Assembly: GCF_022965805.1 (NCBI RefSeq)
Contig: NW_027330893.1
Span: forward strand, 36,001 to 100,000
DNA: 64,000 nucleotides
Source of the DNA: Primulina eburnea
Taxonomy: Eukaryota; Streptophyta; Magnoliopsida; Lamiales; Gesneriaceae
Direction of reading: 5' to 3'
A program made the translations under genes and the position numbers. Below, one piece after another: positions 10,301-25,600 of this stretch. Numbering within the stretch: the first letter of the stretch is position 1; the number at the start of each line of letters is the position of its first letter. The notes under the pieces were generated by a model, which saw only the letters and a program-made list of their open reading frames with translations, made no database searches and was not told the origin of the DNA.

Positions 10301-13300
10301 TCCTAGGCATGCCATGCAACCTAGCGACTTCTCTAAAGAACAAATCCGGAATGTTTTAAGCATCATCGGTTTCATGACAAGCTATAAAATGTGCCATCTT
10401 AGATAATCTATCCACAACTACAAAAATAGAATCCCTCCTCTTCTTAGGCCTAGGCAACTCCAAAATAAAGTACAGAGAAATGTCAATCCAAGTTCTTTTT
10501 AAGAATATCACGCAAAAGTGTTCCCAAATTTCTATTGACAACTTCAGTTTGTCCATCCGTTTGAGGAGGACAAGTAGTAGAAAACAACAATTTTGTGCCA
10601 AGTTTAGCCCATAAATTATTCCAAAAGTAACTCAAAAATTTAACATTGCGACGAGAAACAATAGTCCTTGGCATGCCATGCAACCTAGCGACTTCTCTAA
10701 AGAACAAATCCGTAATGTTTGAAGCATCATCGGTTTCATGACAAGCTATAAAATATGCCATCTTAGAGAATCTATCCACAATTACAAAAATAGAATCCCT
10801 CCTCTTCTTAGGCCTAGGCAACCCCAACTAAAGTCCATAGAAATGTCAATCCAAGTTCTTTTTAAGAATAGCACGCAAAAGTGTTCCCAAAGTTTTATTG
10901 ACAACTTCAGTTTGTCCATCTGTTTGAGAATGACAAGTAGTAGAAAACAACAATTTTGTGCCAAGTTTAGCCCATAAATTATTCCAAAAGTAACTCAAAA
11001 ATCTAACATTGCGACGAGAAACAATAGTCCTAGGCATGCCATGCAACCTAGCGACTTCTCTAAAGAACAAATCCGTAATGTTTGAAGCATCATCGGTTTC
11101 ATGACAAGCTATAAAATGTGCCATCTTTGAGAATCTATCCACAACTACAAAAATAGAATCCCTCCTCTTCTTAGGCCTAGGCAACTCCAAAATAAATTCC
11201 AGAGAAATGTCAATCCAAGTTCTTTTTAAGAATAGCACGCAAAAGTGTTCCCAAAGTTCTATTGACAACTTCAGTTTGTCCATCCGTTTGAGGATGACAA
11301 GTAGTAGAAAACAACAATCTTGTGCCAAGTTTAGCCCATAAATTATTCCAAAAGTAACTCAAAAATCTAACATTGCGACGAGAAACAATAGTCCTAGGCA
11401 TGCCATGCAACCTAGCGACTTCTCTAAAGAACAAATCCGCAATGTTTGAAGCATCATCGGTTTTATGACAAGCTATAAAATGTGCCATCTTAGAGAATCT
11501 ATCCACAACAACCCCAAAATAAAGTCCATAGAAATGTAAATCCAAGTTCTTTTTAAGAATAGCACGCTAAAGTGTTCCCAAAGTTATATTGACAACTTCA
11601 GTTTGTCCATCTGTTTGAGGATGACAAGTAGTAGAAAACAACAATTTTGTGCCAAGTTTAGCCCATAAATTATTCCAAAAGTAACTCAAAAATTTAACAT
11701 TGCGACGAGAAACAATAGTCCTAGGCATGCCATGCAACCTAGCGACTTCTCTAAAGAACAAATCCGGAATGTTTGAAGCATCATCGGTTTCATGACAAGC
11801 TATAAAATGTGCCATCTTAGAGAATCTATCCACAACTACAAAAATAGAATCCCTCCTCTTCTTAGGCCTAGGCAACTCCAAAATAAAGTACATAGAAATG
11901 TCAATCCAAGTTCTTTTTAAGAATAGCACGCAAAAGTGTTCCCAAAGTTATATTGACAACTTCAGTTTGTCCATCTGTTTGAGGATGACAAGTAGTAGAA
12001 AACAACAATTTTGTGCCCAGTTTAGCCCATAAATTATTCCAAAAGTAACTCAAAAATTTAACATTGCGACGAGAAACAATAGTCCTAGGCATGCCATGCA
12101 ACCTAGCGACTTCTCTAAAGAACAAATCCGGAATGTTTGAAGCATCATCGGTTTCATGACAAGCTATAAAATGTGCCATCTTAGAGAATCTATCCACAAC
12201 TACAAAAATAGAATCCCTCCTCTTCTTAGGCCTAGGCAACTCCAAAATAAAGTCCAGAGAAATGTCAATCCAAGTTCTTTTTAAGAATAGCACGCAAAAG
12301 TGTTCCCAAAGTTCTATTGACAACTTCAGTTTGTCCATCCGTTTGAGGATGACAAGTAGTAGAAAACAACAATTTTGTGCCAAGTTCAGCCCATAAAGTC
12401 TTCCAAAAGTAACTCAAGAATTTAACATCGCGACCAGAAACAATAGTCCTAGGCATGCCAAGCAACCTAGCGACTTCTCTAAAGAACAAATCCGCAATGT
12501 TTGAAGCATCATCTGTTTTATGACAAGCTATAAAATGTTCCCAAAGTTATATTGACAACTTCAGTTTGTCCATCCGTTTGAGGATGACAAGTAGTAGAAA
12601 ACAACAATTTTGTGCCAAGTTCAGCCCATAAAGTGTTCCAAAAGTAACTCAAGAATTTAACATCGCGACCAGAAACAATAGTCCTAGGCATGCCAAGCAA
12701 CCTAGCGACTTCTCTAAAGAACAAATCCGCAATGTTTGAAGCATCATCGGTTTTTTGACAAACTATAAAATGTTGCCATCTTAGAGAATCTATCCACAAC
12801 AACAAAAATAGAATACATCCCCTTCTTAGTCCTAGGCAACCCCAAAATAAAGTCCATAGAAATGTCAATCCAAGTTCTTTTTAAGAATAGCACGGAAAAG
12901 TGTTCCCAAAGTTCTATTGACAACTTCAATTTGTCCATCCGTTTGAGGATGACAAGTAGTAGAAAACAACAATTTTGTGCCAAGTTTAGCCCATAAATTA
13001 TTCCAAAAGTAACTCAAAAGTTTAACATTGCGACGAGAAACAATAGTCCTAGGCATGCCATACAACCTAGCGACTTCTCTAAAGAACAAATCCGCAATGT
13101 TTGAAGCATCATCGGTTTTATGACAAGCTATAAAATGTGCCATCTTAGAGAATCTATCCACAACAACCCCAAAATAAAGTCCATAGAAATGTCAATCCAA
13201 GTTCTTTTTAAGAATAGCACGCAAAAGTGTTCCCAAAGTTATATTGACAACTTCAGTTTGTCCATCCGTTTGAGGATGACCAGTAGTAGAAAACAACAAT

Positions 13301-16300
13301 TTTGTGCCAAGTTTAGCCCATAAATTATTCCAAAAGTAACTCAAAAATTTAACATTGCGACGAGAAACAATAGTCCTAGGCATGCCATGCAACCTAGCGA
13401 CGTCTCTAAAGAACAAATCCGGAATGTTTGAAGCATCATCGGTTTCATGACAAGCTATAAAATGTGCCATCTTAGAGAATCTATCCACAACTACAAAAAT
13501 AGAATCCCTCCTCTTCTTAGGCCTAGGCAACTCCAAAATAAAGTCCAGAGAAATGTCAATCCAAGTTCTTTTTAAGAATAGCACGTAAAAGTGTTCCCAA
13601 AGTTCTATTGACAACTTCAGTTTGTCCATCCGTTTGAGGATGACAAGTAGTAGAAAACAACAATTTTGTGTCAAGTTCAGCCCATAAAGTCTTCCGAAAG
13701 TAACTCAAGAATTTAACATCGCGACCAGAAACAATAGTCCTAGGCATGCCAAGCAACCTAGCGACTTCTCTAAAGAACAAATCCGTAATGTTTGAAGCAT
13801 CATCGGTGTCATGACAAGCTATAAAATGTGCCATCTTAGAGAATCTATCCACAATTACAAAAATAGAATCCCTCCTCTTCTTAGGCCTAGGCAACCCCAA
13901 CTAAAGTCCATAGAAATGTCAATCCAAGTTCTTTTTAAGAATAGCACGCAAAAGTGTTCCCAAAGTTTTATTGACAACTTCAGTTTGTCCATCTGTTTGA
14001 AAATGACAAGTAGTAGAAAACAACAATTTTGTGCCAAGTTTAGCCCATAAATTATTCCAAAAGTAACTCAAAAATTTAACATTGCGACAAGAAACAATAG
14101 TCCTAGGCATGCCATGCAACCTAGCGACTTCTCTAAAGAACAAATCCGTAATGTCTGAAGCATCATCGGTTTCATGACAAGCTATAAAATGTGCCATCTT
14201 TGAGAATCTATCCACAACTACAAAAATAGAATCCCTCCTCTTCTTAGGCCTAGGCAACTCCAAAATAAAGTCCAGAGAAATGTCAATCCAAGTTCTTTTT
14301 AAGAATAGCACGCAAAAGTGTTCCCAAAGTTATATTGACAACTTCAGTTTATCCATCTGTTTGAGGATGACAAGTAGTAGAAAACAACAATTTTGTGCCC
14401 AGTTTAGCCCATAAATTATTCCAAAAGTAACTCAAAAATTTAACATTGCGACGAGAAACAATAGTCCTAGGCATGCCATGCAGCCTAGCGACTTCTCTAA
14501 AGAACAAATCCGTAATGTCTGAAGCATCATCGGTTTCATGACAAGCTATAAAATGTGCCATCTTTGAGAATCTATCCACAACTACAAAAATAGAATCCCT
14601 CCTCTTCTTAGGCCTAGGCAACTCCAAAATAAAGTCCAGAGAAATGTCAATCCAAGTTCTTTTTAAGAATAGCACGCAAAAGTGTTCCCAAAGTTATATT
14701 GACAACTTCAGTTTATCCATCTGTTTGAGGATGACAAGTAGTAGAAAACAACAATTTTGTGCCCAGTTTAGCCCATAAATTATTCCAAAAGTAACTCAAA
14801 AATTTAACATTGCGACGAGAAACAATAGTCCTAGGCATGCCATGCAACCTAGCGACTTCTCTAAAGAACAAATCCGGAATGTTTGAAGCATCATCGGTTT
14901 CATGACAAGCTATAAAATGTGCCATCTTAGAGAATCTATCCACAACTACAAAAATAGAATCCCTCCTCTTCTTAGGCCTAGGCAACTCCAAAATAAAGTC
15001 CAGAGAAATGTCAATCCAAGTTCTTTTTAAGAATAGCACGCAAAAGTGTTCCCAAAGTTATATTGACAACTTCAGTTTGTCCATCTGTTTGAGGATGACA
15101 AGTAGTAGAAAACAACAATTTTGTGCCCAGTTTAGCCCATAAATTATTCCAAAAGTAACTCAAAAATTTAACATTGCGACGAGAAACAATAGTCCTAGGC
15201 ATGCCATGCAACCTAGCGACTTCTCTAAAGAACAAATCCGGAATGTTTGAAGCATCATCGGTTTCATGACAAGCTATAAAATGTGCCATCTTAGAGAATC
15301 TATCCACAACTACAAAAATAGAATCCCTCCTCTTCTTAGGCCTAGGCAACTCCAAAATAAAGTCCAGAGAAATGTCAATCCAAGTTCTTTTTAAGAATAG
15401 CACGTAAAAGTGTTCCCAAAGTTCTATTGACAACTTCAGTTTGTTCATCCGTTTGAGGATGACAAGTAGTAGAAAACAACAATTTTGTGCCAAGTTCAGC
15501 CCATAAAGTCTTCCAAAAGTAACTCAAGAATTTAACATCGCGACCAGAAACAATAGTCCTAGGCATGCCAAGCAACCTAGCAACTTCTCTAAAGAACAAA
15601 TCCGCAATGTTTGAAGCATCATCGGTTTTTTGACAAGCTATAAAATGTGCCATTTTAGAGAATCTATCCACAACAACAAAAATAGAATACATCCCCTTCT
15701 TAGTCCTAGGCAACCCCAAAATAAAGTCCATAGAAATGTCAATCCAAGTTCTTTTTAAGAATAGCACGGAAAAGTGTTCTCAAAGTTCTATTGACAACTT
15801 CAGTTTGTCCATCCGTTTGAGGATGACAAGTAGTAGAAAACAACAATTTTGTGCCAAGTTTAGCCCATAAATTATTCCAAAAGTAACACAAAAATTTAAC
15901 ATTGCGACGAGAAACAATAGTCCTAGGCATGCCATGCAACCTAGCGACTTCTCTAAAGAACAAATCCGCAATGTTTGAAGCATCATCGGTTTTATGACAA
16001 GCTATAAAATGTGCCATCTTAGAGAATCTATCCACAACAACCCAAAATAAAGTCCATTGAAATGTCAATCCAAGTTCTTTTTAAGAATAGCACGCAAAAG
16101 TGTTCCCAAAATTATATTGACAACTTCAGTTTGTCCATCCGTTTGAGGATGACAAGTAGTAGAAAACAACAATTTTGTGTCAAGTTTAGCCCATAAATTA
16201 TTCCAAAAGTAACTCAAAAATTTAACATCGCGACCAGAAACAATAGTCCTAGGCATGCCAAGCAACCTAGCGACTTCTCTAAAGAACAAATCCGCAATGT

Positions 16301-19300
16301 TTGAAGCATCATCGGTTTCATGACAAGCTATAAAATGTGCCATCTTAGAGAATCTATCCACAATTACAAAAATAGAATCCCTCCTCTTCTTAGGCCTAGG
16401 CAACCCCAACTAAAGTCCATAGAAATGTCAATCCAAGTTCTTTTTAAGAATAGCACGCAAAAGTGTTCCCAAAGTTTTATTGACAACTTCAGTTTGTCCA
16501 TCTGTTTGAGAATGACAAGTAGTAGAAAACAACAATTTTGTGCCAAGTTTAGCCCATAAATTATTCCAAAAGTAACTCAAAAATTCAACATTGCGACGAG
16601 AAACAATAGTCCTAGGCATGCCATGCAACCTAGCGACTTCTCTAAAGAACAAATCCGGAATGTTTTAAGCATCATCGGTTTCATGACAAGCTATAAAATG
16701 TGCCATCTTAGATAATCTATCCACAACTACAAAAATAGAATCCCTCCTCTTCTTAGGCCTAGGCAACTCCAAAATAAAGTACAGAGAAATGTCAATCCAA
16801 GTTCTTTTTAAGAATAGCACGCAAAAGTGTTCCCAAATTTCTATTGACAACTTCAGTTTGTCCATCCGTTTGAGGAGGACAAGTAGTAGAAAACAACAAT
16901 TTTGTGCCAAGTTTAGCCCATAAATTATTCCAAAAGTAACTCAAAAATTTAACATTGCGACGAGAAACAATAGTCCTTGGCATGCCATGCAACCTAGCGA
17001 CTTCTCTAAAGAACAAATCCGTAATGTTTGAAGCATCATCGGTTTCATGACAAGCTATAAAATATGCCATCTTAGAGAATCTATCCACAATTACAAAATA
17101 GAATCCCTCCTCTTCTTAGGCCTAGGCAACCCCAACTAAAGTCCATAGAAATGTCAATCCAAGTTCTTTTTAAGAATAGCACGCAAAAGTGTTCCCAAAT
17201 TTTTATTGACAACTTCAATTTGTCCATCTGTTTGAGAATGACAAGTAGTAGAAAACAACAATTTTGTGCCAAGTTTAGCCCATAAATTATTCCAAAAGTA
17301 ACTCAAAAATCTAACATTGCGACGAGAAACAATAGTCCTAGGCATGCCATGCAACCTAGCGACTTCTCTAAAGAACAAATCCGTAATGTTTGAAGCATCA
17401 TCGGTTTCATGACAAGCTATAAAATGTGCCATCTTTGAGAATCTATCCACAACTACAAAAATAGAATCCCTCCTCTTCTTAGGCCTAGGCAACTCCAAAA
17501 TAAAGTCCAGAGAAATGTCAATCCAAGTTCTTTTTAAGAATAGCACGCAAAAGTGTTCCCAAAGTTCTATTGACAGTTCTTCAGTTTGTCCATCCGTTTG
17601 AGGATGACAAGTAGTAGAAAACACAAATTTTGTGCCAAGTTTAGCCCATAAATTATTCCAAAAGTAACTCAAAAATCTAACATTGCGACGAGAAACAATA
17701 GTCCTAGGCATGCCATGCAACCTAGCGACTTCTCTAAAGAACAAATCCGGAATGTTTGAAGCATCATCGGTTTCATGACAAGCTATAAAATGTGCCATCT
17801 TAGATAATCTATCCACAACAACCCCAAAATAAAGTCCAGATAAATGTCAATCCAAGTTCTTTTTAAGAATAGCACGCAAAAGTGTTCCCAAAGTTTTATT
17901 GACAACTTCAGTTTGTCCATCTGTTTGAGAATGACAAGTAGTAGAAAACAACAATTTTGTGCCAAGTTTAGCCCATAAATTATTCCAAAAGTAACTCAAA
18001 AATTCAACATTGCGACGAGAAACAATAGTCCTAGGCATGCCATGCAACCTAGCGACTTCTCTAAAGAACAAATCCGGAATGTTTTAAGCATCATCGGTTT
18101 CATGACAAGCTATAAAATGTGCCATCTTAGATAATCTATCCACAACTACAAAAATAGAATCCCTCCTCTTCTTAGGCCTAGGCAACTCCAAAATAAAGTA
18201 CAGAGAAATGTCAATCCAAGTTCTTTTTAAGAATATCACGCAAAAGTGTTCCCAAATTTCTATTGACAACTTCAGTTTGTCCATCCGTTTGAGGAGGACA
18301 AGTAGTAGAAAACAACAATTTTGTGCCAAGTTTAGCCCATAAATTATTCCAAAAGTAACTCAAAAATTTAACATTGCGACGAGAAACAATAGTCCTTGGC
18401 ATGCCATGCAACCTAGCGACTTCTCTAAAGAACAAATCCGTAATGTTTGAAGCATCATCGGTTTCATGACAAGCTATAAAATATGCCATCTTAGAGAATC
18501 TATCCACAATTACAAAAATAGAATCCCTCCTCTTCTTAGGCCTAGGCAACCCCAACTAAAGTCCATAGAAATGTCAATCCAAGTTCTTTTTAAGAATAGC
18601 ACGCAAAAGTGTTCCCAAAGTTTTATTGACAACTTCAGTTTGTCCATCTGTTTGAGAATGACAAGTAGTAGAAAACAACAATTTTGTGCCAAGTTTAGCC
18701 CATAAATTATTCCAAAAGTAACTCAAAAATCTAACATTGCGACGAGAAACAATAGTCCTAGGCATGCCATGCAACCTAGCGACTTCTCTAAAGAACAAAT
18801 CCGTAATGTTTGAAGCATCATCGGTTTCATGACAAGCTATAAAATGTGCCATCTTTGAGAATCTATCCACAACTACAAAAATAGAATCCCTCCTCTTCTT
18901 AGGCCTAGGCAACTCCAAAATAAATTCCAGAGAAATGTCAATCCAAGTTCTTTTTAAGAATAGCACGCAAAAGTGTTCCCAAAGTTCTATTGACAACTTC
19001 AGTTTGTCCATCCGTTTGAGGATGACAAGTAGTAGAAAACAACAATCTTGTGCCAAGTTTAGCCCATAAATTATTCCAAAAGTAACTCAAAAATCTAACA
19101 TTGCGACGAGAAACAATAGTCCTAGGCATGCCATGCAACCTAGCGACTTCTCTAAAGAACAAATCCGCAATGTTTGAAGCATCATCGGTTTTATGACAAG
19201 CTATAAAATGTGCCATCTTAGAGAATCTATCCACAACAACCCCAAAATAAAGTCCATAGAAATGTAAATCCAAGTTCTTTTTAAGAATAGCACGCTAAAG

Positions 19301-19648
19301 TGTTCCCAAAGTTATATTGACAACTTCAGTTTGTCCATCTGTTTGAGGATGACAAGTAGTAGAAAACAACAATTTTGTGCCAAGTTTAGCCCATAAATTA
19401 TTCCAAAAGTAACTCAAAAATTTAACATTGCGACGAGAAACAATAGTCCTAGGCATGCCATGCAACCTAGCGACTTCTCTAAAGAACAAATCCGGAATGT
19501 TTGAAGCATCATCGGTTTCATGACAAGCTATAAAATGTGCCATCTTAGAGAATCTATCCACAACTACAAAAATAGAATCCCTCCTCTTCTTAGGCCTAGG
19601 CAACTCCAAAATAAAGTCCATAGAAATGTCAATCCAAGTTCTTTTTAA

Positions 19649-22600
19649 GAATAGCACGCAAAAGTGTTCCCAAAGTTATATTGACAACTTCAGTTTGTCC
19701 ATCTGTTTGAGGATGACAAGTAGTAGAAAACAACAATTTTGTGCCCAGTTTAGCCCATAAATTATTCCAAAAGTAACTCAAAAATTTAACATTGCGACGA
19801 GAAACAATAGTCCTAGGCATGCCATGCAACCTAGCGACTTCTCTAAAGAACAAATCCGGAATGTTTGAAGCATCATCGGTTTCATGACAAGCTATAAAAT
19901 GTGCCATCTTAGAGAATCTATCCACAACTACAAAAATAGAATCCCTCCTCTTCTTAGGCCTAGGCAACTCCAAAATAAAGTCCAGAGAAATGTCAATCCA
20001 AGTTCTTTTTAAGAATAGCACGCAAAAGTGTTCCCAAAGTTCTATTGACAACTTCAGTTTGTCCATCCGTTTGAGGATGACAAGTAGTAGAAAACAACAA
20101 TTTTGTGCCAAGTTCAGCCCATAAAGTCTTCCAAAAGTAACTCAAGAATTTAACATCGCGACCAGAAACAATAGTCCTAGGCATGCCAAGCAACCTAGCG
20201 ACTTCTCTAAAGAACAAATCCGCAATGTTTGAAGCATCATCTGTTTTATGACAAGCTATAAAATGTTCCCAAAGTTATATTGACAACTTCAGTTTGTCCA
20301 TCCGTTTGAGGATGACAAGTAGTAGAAAACAACAATTTTTTGCCAAATTCAGCCCATAAAGTGTTCCAAAAGTAACTCAAGAATTTAACATCGCGACCAG
20401 AAACAATAGTCCTAGGCATGCCAAGCAACCTAGCGACTTCTCTAAAGAACAAATCCGCAATGTTTGAAGCATCATCGGTTTTTTGACAAGCTATAAAATG
20501 TGCCATCTTAGAGAATCTATCCACAACAACAAAAATAGAATACATCCCCTTCTTAGTCCTAGGCAACCCCAAAATAAAGTCCATAGAAATGTCAATCCAA
20601 GTTCTTTTTAAGAATAGCACGGAAAAGTGTTCCCAAAGTTCTATTGACAACTTCAATTTGTCCATCCGTTTGAGGATGACAAGTAGTAGAAAACAACAAT
20701 TTTGTGCCAAGTTTAGCCCATAAATTATTCCAAAAGTAACTCAAAAGTTTAACATTGCGACGAGAAACAATAGTCCTAGGCATGCCATACAACCTAGCGA
20801 CTTCTCTAAAGAACAAATCCGCAATGTTTGAAGCATCATCGGTTTTATGACAAGCTATAAAATGTGCCATCTTAGAGAATCTATCCACAACAACCCCAAA
20901 ATAAAGTCCATAGAAATGTCAATCCAAGTTCTTTTTAAGAATAGCACGCAAAAGTGTTCCCAAAGTTATATTGACAACTTCAGTTTGTCCATCCGTTTGA
21001 GGATGACCAGTAGTAGAAAACAACAATTTTGTGCCAAGTTTAGCCCATAAATTATTCCAAAAGTAACTCAAAAATTTAACATTGCGACGAGAAACAATAG
21101 TCCTAGGCATGCCATGCAACCTAGCGACTTCTCTAAAGAACAAATCCGTAATGTTTGAAGCATCATCGGTGTCATGACAAGCTATAAAATGTGCCATCTT
21201 AGAGAATCTATCCACAATTACAAAAATAGAATCCCTCCTCTTCTTAGGCCTAGGCAACCCCAACTAAAGTCCATAGAAATGTCAATCCAAGTTCTTTTTA
21301 AGAATAGCACGCAAAAGTGTTCCCAAAGTTTTATTGACAACTTCAGTTTGTCCATCTGTTTGAAAATGACAAGTAGTAGAAAACAACAATTTTGTGCCAA
21401 GTTTAGCCCATAAATTATTCCAAAAGTAACTCAAAAATTTAACATTGCGACGAGAAACAATAGTCCTAGGCATGCCATGCAACCTAGCGACTTCTCTAAA
21501 GAACAAATCCGTAATGTCTGAAGCATCATCGGTTTTGACAAGCTATAAAATGTGCCATCTTTGAGAATCTATCCACAACTACAAAAATAGAATCCCTCCT
21601 CTTCTTAGGCCTAGGCAACTCCAAAATAAAGTCCAGAGAAATGTCAATCCAAGTTCTTTTTAAGAATAGCACGCAAAAGTGTTCCCAAAGTTATATTGAC
21701 AACTTCAGTTTGTCCATCTGTTTGAGGATGACAAGTAGTAGAAAACAACAATTTTGTGCCAAGTTTAGCCCATAAATTATTCCAAAAGTAACTCAAAAAT
21801 CTAACATTGCGACGAGAAACAATAGTCCTAGGCATGCCATGAAACCTAGCGACTTCTCTAAAGAACAAATCCGCAATGTTTGAAGCATCATCGGTTTTAT
21901 GACAAGCTATAAAATGTGCCATCTTAGAGAATCTATCCACAACAACCCCAAAATAAAGTCCATAGAAATGTCAATCCAAGTTCTTTTTAAGAATAGCACG
22001 CAAAAGTGTTCCCAAAGTTATATTGACAACTTCAGTTTGTCCATCCGTTTGAGGATGACCAGTAGTATAAAACAACAATTTTGTGCCAAGTTTAGCCCAT
22101 AAATTATTCCAAAAGTAACTCAAAAATTTAACATTGCGACGAGAAACAATAGTCCTAGGCATGCCATGCAACCTAGCGACTTCTCTAAAGAACAAATCCG
22201 TAATGTTTGAAGCATCATCGGTGTCATGACAAGCTATAAAATGTGCCATCTTAGAGAATCTATCCACAATTACAAAAATAGAATCCCTCCTCTTCTTAGG
22301 CCTAGGCAACCCCAACTAAAGTCCATAGAAATGTCAATCCAAGTTCTTTTTAAGAATAGCACGCAAAAGTGTTCCCAAAGTTATATTGACAACTTCAGTT
22401 TGTCCATCTGTTTGAAAATGACAAGTAGTAGAAAACAACAATTTTGTGCCAAGTTTAGCCCATAAATTATTCCAAAAGTAACTCAAAAATTTAACATTGC
22501 GACGAGAAACAATAGTCCTAGGCATGCCATGCAACCTAGCGACTTCTCTAAAGAACAAATCCGTAATGTCTGAAGCATCATCGGTTTCATGACAAGCTAT

Positions 22601-25600
22601 AAAATGTGCCATCTTTGAGAATCTATCCACAACTACAAAAATAGAATCCCTCCTCTTCTTAGGCCTAGGCAACTCCAAAATAAAGTCCAGAGAAATGTCA
22701 ATCCAAGTTCTTTTTAAGAATAGCACGCAAAAGTGTTCCCAAAGTTATATTGACAACTTCAGTTTGTCCATCTGTTTGAGGATGACAAGTAGTAGAAAAC
22801 AACAATTTTGTGCCAAGTTTAGCCCATAAATTATTCCAAAAGTAACTCAAAAATCTAACATTGCGACGAGAAACAATAGTCCTAGGCATGCCATGCAACC
22901 TAGCGACTTCTCTAAAGAACAAATCCGCAATGTTTGAAGCATCATCGGTTTTATGACAAGCTATAAAATGTGCCATCTTAGAGAATCTATCCACAACAAC
23001 CCCAAAATAAAGTCCATAGAAATGTAAATCCAAGTTCTTTTTAAGAATAGCACGCTAAAGTGTTCCCAAAGTTATATTGACAACTTCAGTTTGTCCATCT
23101 GTTTGAGGATGACAAGTAGTAGAAAACAACAATTTTGTGACAAGTTTAGCCCATAAATTATTCCAAAAGTAACTCAAAAATTTAACATTGCGACGAGAAA
23201 CAATAGTCCTAGGCATGCCATGCAACCTAGCGACTTCTCTAAAGAACAAATCCGTAATGTTTGAAGCATCATCGGTTTCATGACAAGCTATAAAATGTGC
23301 CATCTTTGAGAATCTATCCACAACTACAAAAATAGAATCCCTCCTCTTCTTAGGCCTAGGCAACTCCAAAATAAAGTCCAGAGAAATGTCAATCCAAGTT
23401 CTTTTTAAGAATAGCACGCAAAAGTGTTCCCAAAGTTCTATTGACAGTTCTTCAGTTTGTCCATCCGTTTGAGGATGACAAGTAGTAGAAAACACAAATT
23501 TTGTGCCAAGTTTAGCCCATAAATTATTCCAAAAGTAACTCAAAAATCTAACATTGCGACGAGAAACAATAGTCCTAGGCATGCCATGCAACCTAGCGAC
23601 TTCTCTAAAGAACAAATCCGGAATGTTTGAAGCATCATCGGTTTCATGACAAGCTATAAAATGTGCCATCTTAGATAATCTATCCACAACAACCCCAAAA
23701 TAAAGTCCAGATAAATGTCAATCCAAGTTCTTTTTAAGAATAGCACGCAAAAGTGTTCCCAAAGTTTTATTGACAACTTCAGTTTGTCCATCTGTTTGAG
23801 AATGACAAGTAGTAGAAAACAACAATTTTGTGCCAAGTTTAGCCCATAAATTATTCCAAAAGTAACTCAAAAATTCAACATTGCGACGAGAAACAATAGT
23901 CCTAGGCATGCCATGCAACCTAGCGACTTCTCTAAAGAACAAATCCGGAATGTTTTAAGCATCATCGGTTTCATGACAAGCTATAAAATGTGCCATCTTA
24001 GATAATCTATCCACAACTACAAAAATAGAATCCCTCCTCTTCTTAGGCCTAGGCAACTCCAAAATAAAGTACAGAGAAATGTCAATCCAAGTTCTTTTTA
24101 AGAATATCACGCAAAAGTGTTCCCAAATTTCTATTGACAACTTCAGTTTGTCCATCCGTTTGAGGAGGACAAGTAGTAGAAAACAACAATTTTGTGCCAA
24201 GTTTAGCCCATAAATTATTCCAAAAGTAACTCAAAAATTTAACATTGCGACGAGAAACAATAGTCCTTGGCATGCCATGCAACCTAGCGACTTCTCTAAA
24301 GAACAAATCCGTAATGTTTGAAGCATCATCGGTTTCATGACAAGCTATAAAATATGCCATCTTAGAGAATCTATCCACAATTACAAAAATAGAATCCCTC
24401 CTCTTCTTAGGCCTAGGCAACCCCAACTAAAGTCCATAGAAATGTCAATCCAAGTTCTTTTTAAGAATAGCACGCAAAAGTGTTCCCAAAGTTTTATTGA
24501 CAACTTCAGTTTGTCCATCTGTTTGAGAATGACAAGTAGTAGAAAACAACAATTTTGTGCCAAGTTTAGCCCATAAATTATTCCAAAAGTAACTCAAAAA
24601 TCTAACATTGCGACGAGAAACAATAGTCCTAGGCATGCCATGCAACCTAGCGACTTCTCTAAAGAACAAATCCGTAATGTTTGAAGCATCATCGGTTTCA
24701 TGACAAGCTATAAAATGTGCCATCTTTGAGAATCTATCCACAACTACAAAAATAGAATCCCTCCTCTTCTTAGGCCTAGGCAACTCCAAAATAAATTCCA
24801 GAGAAATGTCAATCCAAGTTCTTTTTAAGAATAGCACGCAAAAGTGTTCCCAAAGTTCTATTGACAACTTCAGTTTGTCCATCCGTTTGAGGATGACAAG
24901 TAGTAGAAAACAACAATCTTGTGCCAAGTTTAGCCCATAAATTATTCCAAAAGTAACTCAAAAATCTAACATTGCGACGAGAAACAATAGTCCTAGGCAT
25001 GCCATGCAACCTAGCGACTTCTCTAAAGAACAAATCCGCAATGTTTGAAGCATCATCGGTTTTATGACAAGCTATAAAATGTGCCATCTTAGAGAATCTA
25101 TCCACAACAACCCCAAAATAAAGTCCATAGAAATGTAAATCCAAGTTCTTTTTAAGAATAGCACGCTAAAGTGTTCCCAAAGTTATATTGACAACTTCAG
25201 TTTGTCCATCTGTTTGAGGATGACAAGTAGTAGAAAACAACAATTTTGTGCCAAGTTTAGCCCATAAATTATTCCAAAAGTAACTCAAAAATTTAACATT
25301 GCGACGAGAAACAATAGTCCTAGGCATGCCATGCAACCTAGCGACTTCTCTAAAGAACAAATCCGGAATGTTTGAAGCATCATCGGTTTCATGACAAGCT
25401 ATAAAATGTGCCATCTTAGAGAATCTATCCACAACTACAAAAATAGAATCCCTCCTCTTCTTAGGCCTAGGCAACTCCAAAATAAAGTCCATAGAAATGT
25501 CAATCCAAGTTCTTTTTAAGAATAGCACGCAAAAGTGTTCCCAAAGTTATATTGACAACTTCAGTTTGTCCATCTGTTTGAGGATGACAAGTAGTAGAAA

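Larger units (their letters stand above)
6051..19648 (-). repeat. Higher-order repeat, first 13.6-kb period
   Basis: The order of monomer types, indels and private variants from 6051 on recurs at +13598/13599. The junction anchors 6395, 6994, 7321, 7684, 8046, 10119, 12265, 12865 and 13919 map to 19993, 20592, 20919, 21282, 21644, 23718, 25864, 26464 and 27518. Inside it, segments repeat at +5871 (6395 to 12265) and +7728 (about 9790-12870 to 17518-20592), so the 13.6-kb unit is itself composite. Confidence 0.85.
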